Shown: positions 1-5,951 of the stretch, one piece after another
Numbering within the stretch: position 1 is the first letter of the stretch
How the letters are laid out: the number at the start of each line of letters is the position of its first letter
Assembly: GCA_025455345.1 (NCBI GenBank)
Contig: JALOMS010000320.1
Location: forward strand, 1-5,951
Origin: Thermoflexibacter sp.
GTDB lineage: Bacteria; Bacteroidota; Bacteroidia; Cytophagales; Thermoflexibacteraceae
Direction of reading: 5' to 3'
Length of the DNA: 5,951 nt
The notes under the pieces: model-generated
The model's input: the letters and a program-made list of their open reading frames with translations, nothing else
Database searches by the model: none
What the model was told of the DNA's origin: nothing
Program-made: the position numbers and the translations under genes

Positions 1-618
1 ACTGTCCATTTCTGTTATTTAGAAGCTACAAAATGGGAAATAGGTAGTTTTAAACTACACATTCTTACTTTGGCTGTGGACTATCAAGGAGTAGCTATTC
101 CTATTTATTTTCAAGTTTATGAGCATAAAGAAGTGCTTTCTGAAAAAGAAAAAATCAAATTTTTGAAAGTTGCTTGTTGTTACTTCCCTTTGCAAAAAAC
201 TATCATTACTGAAGACCGAGAATTCATAGGTAAAGATTGGTTTGCAGAAATAGATGAATTAGGACTTCATTTTATTTGTAGGGTCAGGCAAGGGATGTTC
301 AAAAATCAGTTGATAGCAGGACGTAGCTATCAAAAATTGCAAGCAAGGGCGGCGTAAAAAGAAAAAAAGCCTCTACCTTAGTTTATAGTGAAGGAAAACA
401 CTTTAGGCTATGGACAATTTACAAACAAGCTACTACTACAAGCAAGGAAGAATCCATCTACGTTTTAACCAATGTTCTTGATAAACACCAAATCCCTAAT
501 TTATATCGTTTAAAATGGAAAATAGAATTACTTTTTAAACATTTAAAGACGAATGCCGCAATGGAATTGGATACAATTTAGAAGATGTGAAAAGCAAGGA
601 TTTAAATAAAATTAGGCT
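1..618 (+). pseudogene. IS4-like DDE transposase, broken remnant (5' end outside window)
   Basis: This is the catalytic and C-terminal part of a transposase that would have cut and pasted its own insertion sequence. It reads in frame 1 from base 1 to a stop at 355-357, continues in frame 3 from about 357 to a stop at 579-581, then in frame 2 from about 569 to about 618. Joined, the pieces follow the IS4-type order: LEATKW (19-36), LTLAVDYQGVAIPI, the second-Asp motif DREFIG (Asp at 214-216), FRLW, and a YREK-like block Y-x2-K-x3-E-x6-K with Glu at 525-527 and Lys at 546-548, then GYNLEDVKSKDLNKIRL. Two frame breaks, a Glu (22-24) where the family normally has its first catalytic Asp, a Lys in place of the Arg of YREK, and loss of everything after KIRL all indicate a dead gene. 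The TTG at 70 is not a start, since homology runs upstream of it to the window edge. The family call rests on remembered motifs; the exact IS group is unknown. Confidence 0.85.
1..618 (+). mobile_element. Remnant of an IS4-like insertion sequence, right end deleted
   Basis: The only recognisable part of the element is its transposase gene. The left end lies outside the window. The right end is absent: transposase homology stops at about 618, tens of codons short of a normal C-terminus, and hydrolase coding sequence starts at once, leaving no room for a right inverted repeat or target-site duplication. The right border is therefore a deletion or recombination point, not a transposition end. 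The remnant should be immobile unless an intact copy elsewhere supplies transposase, and even then it lacks one end. Confidence 0.7.
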
Positions 619-1067
619 GGGATTATATTCAAACAAAACAATCAATATGTTGTCTTAGAGGCGATTCAACCTGTGAGAATCACTCCTTTGTCAGAATGGA
701 TGCGAGGGGAGAATCCTCCCATTACGTAGTCAAAAGACTCAAAAACTCCAATAAAATCTTAAACTCTTTGGCAATAGATAAAATGAAGAAAATAGGGAGA
801 GGTTATATAGGCAAAGATTATGATATTTATTTTGCATGGAGCAATGAAAGATTTTACTGTTCCGAATTAGTTTGGAAGATATACCAACAAGCTATGGGTA
901 TAGAACTTGGTACACTCAAATCGTTGAAGGAATTTGACCTAAAGCCAAATGTTGTTAGACAAAAATTAAAAGAACATTATGGAAAAAATATTCCATTAGA
1001 AGAAAAAATAATATCGCCAGATGCTATATTTCAATCAGATTTGTTAGAAATTGTTGCGGAACAATAA
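619..1067 (+). pseudogene. YiiX-like permuted papain-fold (NlpC/P60-type) cysteine hydrolase, C-terminal fragment with a frame break
   Basis: The sequence reads GIIFKQNNQYVVLEAI and on to SEWMR in frame 1 (619-about 705), then GESSHYVVKRLKN in frame 3 (about 708) to the TAA at 1065-1067. Together they resemble the second part of YiiX/YebB-like proteins, whose fold is a circularly permuted papain/NlpC domain, thought to be amidases or peptidases of the envelope. The motif FYCSELVWKIY holds the likely nucleophile, Cys at 858-860. In this permuted fold the catalytic His lies upstream in a segment like SH-x-GII; here the homology begins at GIIF, so the His and the whole N-terminus are gone. One missing base near 703-708 explains the frame break: restoring it gives SEWMRRGESSHYVV. 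The ATG at 696 lies inside this conserved stretch and is not a credible natural start. The rest is open for about 120 codons, which suggests recent decay. The family call is fairly sure; the substrate is unknown. Confidence 0.8.
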
Positions 1068-1072
1068 ATTAC
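1040..1072 (+). promoter_or_regulatory. Weak candidate Bacteroidota-type promoter for the fucosidase gene
   Basis: TTTG at 1040-1043 could serve as a -33 element and TAAATTAC at 1065-1072, 21 bases further on, as a -7 element (consensus TAnnTTTG). The -7 box keeps TA and TT but not the final TG, and the spacing is at the long end. It would overlap the stop codon of the hydrolase fragment and start RNA roughly 20 bases before the ATG at 1097. In AT-rich DNA such matches arise by chance, so this is only a suggestion of where to look; transcription from further upstream is equally possible. Confidence 0.2.
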
Positions 1073-1096
1073 TTTTACAAAAATCCTTATAAGTCA

Positions 1097-2578
1097 ATGA
1101 AAATTAAAAGTTTGTCATTAAAAAACTCCATGCTACTACTTGTAGCTATCACCTTGCTTACCTCCTGTGGTTCTGGTTCTCAAACTACCGAGCAGACCAA
1201 GGATAGTACAACTGCTCAAGTCGCAGATAGTTCTTCTGCCCAAGTAGCAGCCAAAGATTATCTCAAAGAAACTAAAGAAGAAAAAGATGCGCGAATGAAA
1301 TGGTGGAAAGATGCGCGATTTGGAATGTTTATCCATTGGGGGGTATATGCTATGCCTGCTGGCGAACACAAAGGGCAAGTGCTAAAACAAGACCAAATCG
1401 GAGAATGGATTATGAGTTCTCTAAAAATTCCTGTGGCAGAATACGAGGAGTATTCCAAGCAGTTTAATCCTACAAAATTTGACGCAAAAGAGTGGGTTCG
1501 TATTGCCAAAGACGCTGGTATGAAGTATATCGTTATTACTTCCAAGCACCATGACGGTTTTTGTCTTTGGGACTCCAAAGTCAGCGAATACGACATCATG
1601 GATTTTGCACCTTATAAAAAAGACATACTCAAGGCATTGTCTGATGAGTGCAAAGCGCAAGGGGTAACGCTTTGCTTTTATCATTCTATCATGGATTGGC
1701 ATCACCCTGACGCACAAGCACCTCATTATCCCGACTACAATACCAATCAAAAGAAAAATCCTAATTTTGATAAATATGTAGTCAATTATATGAAACCCCA
1801 ACTCAAAGAATTGATAGCCAATTATGACCCTGCGGTACTCTGGTTTGATGGGGAGTGGATTCCTGAATGGACAGAAGAACAAGGAAAAGACTTATATAAT
1901 TTTGTAAGAAGCCAAAAACCCAGTATTTTGATAAATAATCGTGTGGGCAAAGGCAGAAATGGAATGCAGGGAATGAATGAGTATGAGGATGCGGCAGGAG
2001 ATTTCGGTACACCAGAACAGGAGATTCTTGCTGGCAAATCAGATGTCTTGCCTTGGGAGTCTTGTATGACGTTGAATGACACTTGGGGATTCAAGAAGAA
2101 CGATAATAAGTGGAAATCAGCAGAAATGCTTGTACACAACTTGGCAGACATCTCTGCCAAAGGTGGCAATTACTTACTCAATATCGGTCCCAAAGCCGAT
2201 GGGGAAATACCAGCTCCTACTTTAGAGCGTCTTGCTGAAATGGGTAAGTGGCTCAAAGTCAATGGAGAAGCTATTTATGAAACTAAAAGCCTAAAAGAGT
2301 ATAAAGAGGGCGAAACAATTAGATATACCCAAAGCGCAGATGGCAAATTTGTCTATGCCATTAGCTTAAAATGGGTAGGAAATGCTTTGAATATCAAAAA
2401 TATAGTACCTAAAGAAGGCTCTGAAATCAAAATGCTTGGGTTAGATACACCTCTCAAGTGGACTTATGATGCTACTAAAGGCTTGAGTATTCAGATTCCA
2501 AAAGAATTGCAAGCAGAAAATAAAAGACCTTGCAAATACGCCTATACTTTCAAAATAGAAGGAGCTGAAAAACAATAA
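1097..2578 (+). CDS. Alpha-L-fucosidase (GH29), predicted lipoprotein
   Basis: This enzyme should remove alpha-linked L-fucose from glycans by the retaining mechanism of family GH29. The first 24 residues form a lipoprotein signal: positive start (MKIK), hydrophobic stretch 12-21, lipobox LTSC with Cys24 as the likely lipidated residue. A low-complexity linker (25-60) contains an 8-residue tandem repeat. The catalytic barrel follows from about residue 66: KDARFGMFIHWGVY (71-84), SKHHDGFCLWDS (149-160, His151/His152 expected to bind fucose) and LWFDGEW (248-254), where Asp251 is the expected nucleophile. The acid/base is less clear; Glu307 (TPEQ) and Glu321 (PWESCMTLNDTWG) are candidates. GGNYLLNIGPKADG (356-369) is a typical late GH29 motif, and a small beta-rich C-terminal domain (about 395-490) ends the protein. 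The 493-residue length is normal for the family. The ATG at 1097 is chosen because the signal peptide starts right there; no clear Shine-Dalgarno sequence precedes it, as is usual in Bacteroidota. It lies 29 bases after the hydrolase fragment and ends before a hairpin terminator. Periplasmic or surface location and natural substrate cannot be read from the sequence. Confidence 0.95.
   Translation: MKIKSLSLKNSMLLLVAITLLTSCGSGSQTTEQTKDSTTAQVADSSSAQVAAKDYLKETKEEKDARMKWWKDARFGMFIHWGVYAMPAGEHKGQVLKQDQIGEWIMSSLKIPVAEYEEYSKQFNPTKFDAKEWVRIAKDAGMKYIVITSKHHDGFCLWDSKVSEYDIMDFAPYKKDILKALSDECKAQGVTLCFYHSIMDWHHPDAQAPHYPDYNTNQKKNPNFDKYVVNYMKPQLKELIANYDPAVLWFDGEWIPEWTEEQGKDLYNFVRSQKPSILINNRVGKGRNGMQGMNEYEDAAGDFGTPEQEILAGKSDVLPWESCMTLNDTWGFKKNDNKWKSAEMLVHNLADISAKGGNYLLNIGPKADGEIPAPTLERLAEMGKWLKVNGEAIYETKSLKEYKEGETIRYTQSADGKFVYAISLKWVGNALNIKNIVPKEGSEIKMLGLDTPLKWTYDATKGLSIQIPKELQAENKRPCKYAYTFKIEGAEKQ
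1202..1249 (+). repeat. 24-base tandem repeat encoding the lipoprotein linker
   Basis: Two adjacent 24-base units encode DSTTAQVA and DSSSAQVA (residues 36-51 of the fucosidase). They differ at about five of 24 bases, several of them silent or Ser/Thr exchanges. The unit lies between the lipid-anchor Cys24 and the catalytic domain, so copy number would change only the tether length. The divergence suggests an old duplication, not an actively varying repeat. Confidence 0.75.
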
Positions 2579-2598
2579 TTTAGATTCAAACTTTAATC

Positions 2599-2639
2599 AA
2601 AAAACTATCTCGACAGATAACAAATCGGGATAGTTTTTT
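2599..2639. terminator. Bidirectional intrinsic terminator between convergent genes
   Basis: The left arm, six A then CTATCTCGA (2599-2613), pairs over 15 positions with TCGGGATAG then six T (2625-2639) around an 11-base loop (2614-2624). The only non-Watson-Crick position is 2610/2628, a G-U pair in the plus-strand RNA and an A-C mismatch in the minus-strand RNA. The stem carries a U run on its 3' side in either direction. It begins 20 bases after the fucosidase stop and ends 21 bases before the last codon of the opposing TamB gene, so it probably ends both transcripts and is slightly stronger for the fucosidase. Confidence 0.88.
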
Positions 2640-2660
2640 ACTTATAAAAAAGAAGTTATT

Positions 2661-5600
2661 TTACTCTTTGTTTTCTGTATTTTCTTGAGTAGTTTCTATA
2701 CGCTCACTTACCTTTCCCTTATTTTTAGTTTTTTTAGCTTTTCGTTTATTAAAAATATTGCCAAAGAAATCCCAAAATTTATTGAAAGAGCGCACATACA
2801 TGATACTTGCGCCCGTAGTTGCGGAGGTAGTTCCTAAAGTTGCATCAAAAACATTAGAAAAATTACGGCGATACATTTTCATTCTCAATTTGCCGTCTTT
2901 GGTTACCAAATATTCTATAGTCCAGTCGCCAATTACACTACTTGCATTTGCCTGATTCTGCATATTGGTAAAGCTACCATCTCTGGTTACCCTCACTCGT
3001 CCATTGAGGAAGCTATACGAAAGTCTTAATTGGAAAGTATTTAGTGCATTGGCATCCAATCCATTGAGGTCAATATCTACTTCCAGATTTTCATCTACTT
3101 GGGACATCCAATAGCTCAACTGATTGGTCAATAGCTCGCTTACACTCCCTGCCGCAGACTGCCCCAAACCTGCAAAAGCATTAGGGGGGGAGAGCTTTCG
3201 GAGTAAAATCAAGCTAAATACTTGACGGTTTAGTTCTGCCTCGTCATTGGCAAGGCGAGTTTTGAAGGCGGCAACATTGTTTGCCAAAGAAATAGACTGC
3301 CCTCCTGCAATGATGGTATTAGGATAATCAAAAACATTAATGTCAAACTTGATTTCAGGGCTGAAAAGCTCTCCTTTGAGCAACAAATCTACTTGGACGG
3401 GATAACGACGTTTGACCTCGCGGCTATCATTGGTATTGTCGTCCAAAGGCAAAATGGGAGCAAGTGATGCTCTTTGGAGATAAGTAGCTTTGATATTCAT
3501 CATTCCTTTCAGAGGGTCGCCATTCCAGTTAATCGTACTCCCTGCCGCTATACCAAATTCTTTATTAAATAAGTTTTGAAAAGTAAAATTATAAGAACCT
3601 TTGACAATTTCTACACTTCCAAACATTTCAAAATCAGCCTTTGAGTCATATTCCATACTCACTTTCCCTTTGGCATTGCCTCTAATAATATCCCCTGTTT
3701 TTCTGTCCAAAATAATTTCCGCGTATGCGTCAGGAGTAATCTCCACATCTAAATCTATCATCAAACGAGATAGGTCTATTTTAGGGTGTGAAGGCTTGAA
3801 TATCAATTGGGTAGAGTCTTTTTTGCGTTTAGGGCTAAACTCTACATAATTAATAAAGTCCTTTTGCTCTACGGTAGAGTATCCATCAAAAGCCAAATAC
3901 ATTTTTGTCCCTTTTTCGCTTTTGACATCTACATTGATATTGAGGTTTGCGCCTACGCCCCAAATCGCTAATTTTCCAGTACCTATCGCAGTCCCATAAT
4001 ACAGAGATTCGTCCGTAGGTTTTGTGTCTAATAGCTTAAAATTCTTGAAGTTACCTTTGAGGTCTAAGGAAATATCTTGGAAACCTTTGTGGTAAATACT
4101 GCCTTCTAAAATACCCAAACTTCTTAGGTCGTCGCGAATCCTAAATCGCTTGAAATAAATTCTATTTTTTTCCAAATATACCCTATCACTAAAGGTATAG
4201 CTTGCCCCCAAATAGTTGATTTTGAACTTTCCTCTTCTTATAAAAGCACTTCCTTCTACAATAGGCAATGCAGGAGTTCCTGTGACATGGAGTTCGCCTT
4301 TGGCTGTACCACCAAAATCTGAAGCAATACCAGAAAGAAAGGGTTCTAAGATACGAAATTCTATGTCTGCTAATTCTGCTTTGAGGTCTAAAGGGCTTTT
4401 TTTGTTTTCAGGCGTATATGTTCCTGTACAAATCAGTGTTTTGATACCGCTTCTTTCTATGCTTGCATTGATGAGCATTGATTTCTTGATATTGTCCCAT
4501 ACACCCGTATTGAGAATATTGCCAATAAGAAAATTATTGATACTGATGTTTTTAATATCAATTTCATTCTCTATTTTTAGTTTATCCGAGCTATAAAGGC
4601 TTTGCAAGGTAACAAATCCATTGAGTTCTCCGCCTAATTTGAACCCTGCTACCTCACTTAATACATCAAGCTCCAAATCTTTGACGCTGACGGTAAGTTT
4701 TTTGTTTTCATCTTCCGAAATATTGCCATCGATAGAAACATAGTCTTCTCCATTGCTCAGATTGATATTTTGGAAATTGATTTCTTTCCCTTGGATTCGT
4801 ATTTCGCTATTTTGTGGATTTTGCCAAAGCTCATTGACCAGATGAAATTTGGAAGGCTCAATGCCAATCAAATAAGTTTGATTGGGTAAGAAGTCCAAAT
4901 ATCCTTTTAAGTCCACAGAATTGCTTGTTTCGGATTGATGAACGAAGGTTTTATACCCTAAACGAAAATCTTTTAATTGGGCTTGCAAGCGGAGGCTGTC
5001 CAAGTCTATTATCAATTCGTTTTTATCATTCAAAACAAAATCACGATAAGAGTAAAAATTGAAATCGCCTCTTACCCCTGTGCTATCCTGTCTTTTGAAT
5101 GTATTAAAATCTAATTGGTTAAAATACAATTCATTATTTTCATAAATTAAAGTATCTATTTTACCAGCAAGTGTTAATCCGCTTTCTTCTCCATATTTAA
5201 AAATGCCTTTGAGCTTAGTATCTTGCCCTATTTTTGCACTAATCCCAACAAAATCAAAAATAGGATTGACATTTTTTAGATTGAATTCGTAATCTATCTG
5301 ATATGGTTTTTGCGAAAAAGTAGGAACAGGTACTAATTCCTTCAAACGAGACTTCTTACTTTGTTGTTTTGTTATTAGATTGATACCAAACTTTTGAGAA
5401 TAATACGCTGTATTTTTTTTAGAATCTCGTTCAAAATGAAGCAGATATTCTCCTATCAATCCACTAATGTGTCCAATGCTTGTGCCTAAATTAAAATCTC
5501 CATCGGCAGTAAAATTTACTAAAGAGGAAACCAAGCTAATCCTACGTCGAGTGGGCGAGATGAGCTTGTCTGCCAGCAGGAAATAATCGAGGTCAAGCCT

Positions 5601-5951
5601 TTTCCCATTCATCACCAAATCAAAGTGATTGATATTAGCCGTTCCATCTATCTTGTCCAAATCCAATCCTTTGATATTCAATACTATATTTGTTTTTAGC
5701 GATACAGGTTTCGTTGTAAGATTTACTTTATTTAAAAGTGCCTTTTTGATTTGCCCTTCTAATTTGATAGTGCTGTCTTTGAGGTTTATATTTGCGTCTG
5801 CGTTAAAGGCAAAATTGGAGTCCTGCATAATAACATTTCCCGCAAATAGGCTTTTGCTTAACTTAGCGTCAATGTTTATTTTTTTATAATCGTAGCCATA
5901 AATCCCAAACCTATCTATAGACGCATCTATATCTATTTCAGCAGTCTGTGG
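2661..5951 (-). CDS. tamB: TamB/AsmA-like translocation and assembly module protein, C-terminal 1096 residues (N-terminus outside window)
   Basis: TamB-type proteins are anchored in the inner membrane and span the periplasm as a long beta-structured groove; they are linked to outer-membrane protein assembly with TamA-like partners and to phospholipid transport between membranes. The visible part is almost wholly beta-strand-like sequence with repeated hydrophobic alternation and Asp/Asn-Gly turns. Numbering from the window edge, segments typical of Bacteroidota TamB are EGSAFIRRGKFKINYLG (about 565-580), FGSVEIVKGSYNFTFQNLF (about 775-792), LLTNQLSYWMSQVDENLEVD (about 935-955) and LRLSYSFLNGRVRVTRDG (about 970-987). 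The last three lie in the C-terminal TamB domain (DUF490). A charged tail rich in Lys and Glu (about 1068-1096) ends the protein. The reading frame is open from the edge: 41 codons upstream of the ATG at 5828 encode PQTAEIDIDASIDRFGIYGY and more of the same fold, so that ATG is internal. The signal anchor, start and promoter lie beyond 5951. The gene converges on the fucosidase across an 82-base gap with a shared terminator. The family call is strong; the exact partner protein is not visible. Confidence 0.93.
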   Translation of the reverse strand, partial: PQTAEIDIDASIDRFGIYGYDYKKINIDAKLSKSLFAGNVIMQDSNFAFNADANINLKDSTIKLEGQIKKALLNKVNLTTKPVSLKTNIVLNIKGLDLDKIDGTANINHFDLVMNGKRLDLDYFLLADKLISPTRRRISLVSSLVNFTADGDFNLGTSIGHISGLIGEYLLHFERDSKKNTAYYSQKFGINLITKQQSKKSRLKELVPVPTFSQKPYQIDYEFNLKNVNPIFDFVGISAKIGQDTKLKGIFKYGEESGLTLAGKIDTLIYENNELYFNQLDFNTFKRQDSTGVRGDFNFYSYRDFVLNDKNELIIDLDSLRLQAQLKDFRLGYKTFVHQSETSNSVDLKGYLDFLPNQTYLIGIEPSKFHLVNELWQNPQNSEIRIQGKEINFQNINLSNGEDYVSIDGNISEDENKKLTVSVKDLELDVLSEVAGFKLGGELNGFVTLQSLYSSDKLKIENEIDIKNISINNFLIGNILNTGVWDNIKKSMLINASIERSGIKTLICTGTYTPENKKSPLDLKAELADIEFRILEPFLSGIASDFGGTAKGELHVTGTPALPIVEGSAFIRRGKFKINYLGASYTFSDRVYLEKNRIYFKRFRIRDDLRSLGILEGSIYHKGFQDISLDLKGNFKNFKLLDTKPTDESLYYGTAIGTGKLAIWGVGANLNINVDVKSEKGTKMYLAFDGYSTVEQKDFINYVEFSPKRKKDSTQLIFKPSHPKIDLSRLMIDLDVEITPDAYAEIILDRKTGDIIRGNAKGKVSMEYDSKADFEMFGSVEIVKGSYNFTFQNLFNKEFGIAAGSTINWNGDPLKGMMNIKATYLQRASLAPILPLDDNTNDSREVKRRYPVQVDLLLKGELFSPEIKFDINVFDYPNTIIAGGQSISLANNVAAFKTRLANDEAELNRQVFSLILLRKLSPPNAFAGLGQSAAGSVSELLTNQLSYWMSQVDENLEVDIDLNGLDANALNTFQLRLSYSFLNGRVRVTRDGSFTNMQNQANASSVIGDWTIEYLVTKDGKLRMKMYRRNFSNVFDATLGTTSATTGASIMYVRSFNKFWDFFGNIFNKRKAKKTKNKGKVSERIETTQENTENKE

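Noticed and set aside
70..357. Independent small 95-codon gene starting at TTG 70
   Set aside because: The frame is open and homologous to transposase upstream to base 1, so the TTG is internal to a broken gene.
340..372. Programmed -1 ribosomal frameshift in the transposase, as used by several IS families
   Set aside because: The shift has the right direction and A-runs are present, but the runs lie after the frame-1 stop at 355-357, so a ribosome would not reach them, and no slippery heptamer precedes the stop. A second break and a probable catalytic substitution also point to decay.
696..1067. Intact 123-residue hydrolase gene starting at ATG 696
   Set aside because: The ATG is out of frame within the conserved SEWMR stretch, which reads in frame 1; family homology continues upstream to 619, and no ribosome binding site or promoter is evident.
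1136..2169. Several minus-strand open frames inside the fucosidase gene
   Set aside because: They are antisense to a clearly coding GH29 gene, overlap one another, and their translations (rich in F, S, H, C) resemble no protein family.
1097..2578. Assignment of the fucosidase to a polysaccharide utilisation locus
   Set aside because: No SusC, SusD, regulator or second carbohydrate enzyme is in the window, so this would be guesswork.
5826..5828. Start of the TamB gene at ATG 5828
   Set aside because: The same frame is open to the window edge and the 41 upstream codons continue the AsmA/TamB-like beta pattern; no signal anchor follows this ATG.
2758..5889. Plus-strand open frames of 65-126 codons inside tamB
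   Set aside because: They are complementary-strand shadows of a long coding frame with clear TamB motifs, and show no domain pattern or start signals.
1..5951. CRISPR array, tRNA/rRNA gene, riboswitch or defence system
   Set aside because: No regularly spaced repeats, tRNA cloverleaf pattern, rRNA-like sequence or conserved leader was seen, and almost all sequence is explained by the four genes or gene remnants.

Overview
The window looks like AT-rich chromosomal DNA from a Bacteroidota bacterium, perhaps of the Cytophagales type. The grounds are a Bacteroidota-style TamB protein, a GH29 alpha-L-fucosidase lipoprotein, no clear Shine-Dalgarno sequence before the one visible gene start, and a transposase of an IS4-like group common in these bacteria. 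The phylum is fairly safe; anything finer is a guess.

Layout. Positions 1-618 hold the 3' part of a decayed IS4-like transposase gene, split over three reading frames by two frame breaks and cut off before its C-terminus. It joins directly, at about 616-621, the inside of a second broken gene (to 1067). That gene is the C-terminal part of a YiiX-like permuted papain-fold (NlpC/P60-type) cysteine hydrolase, missing its N-terminus and carrying one further frame break near 703-708. After only 29 bases comes an intact 493-codon gene (1097-2578) for a predicted lipoprotein alpha-L-fucosidase. An 82-base gap (2579-2660) contains a strong near-perfect hairpin flanked by A and T runs, well placed to end transcription from both sides. 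The rest (2661-5951, minus strand) is one long gene still open at the window edge: the C-terminal 1096 residues of a TamB/AsmA-like envelope protein.

How the parts relate. Nothing suggests that these genes form one pathway. The fucosidase and TamB genes converge on a shared terminator and are probably separate transcription units. No SusC/SusD pair, sugar regulator or second glycosidase is visible, so the fucosidase cannot be assigned to a polysaccharide utilisation locus from this window. The left third is a scar of insertion followed by deletion and point decay. I see no convincing undescribed system; the most interesting point is the transposase/hydrolase junction and what it did to the expression of the fucosidase gene behind it.
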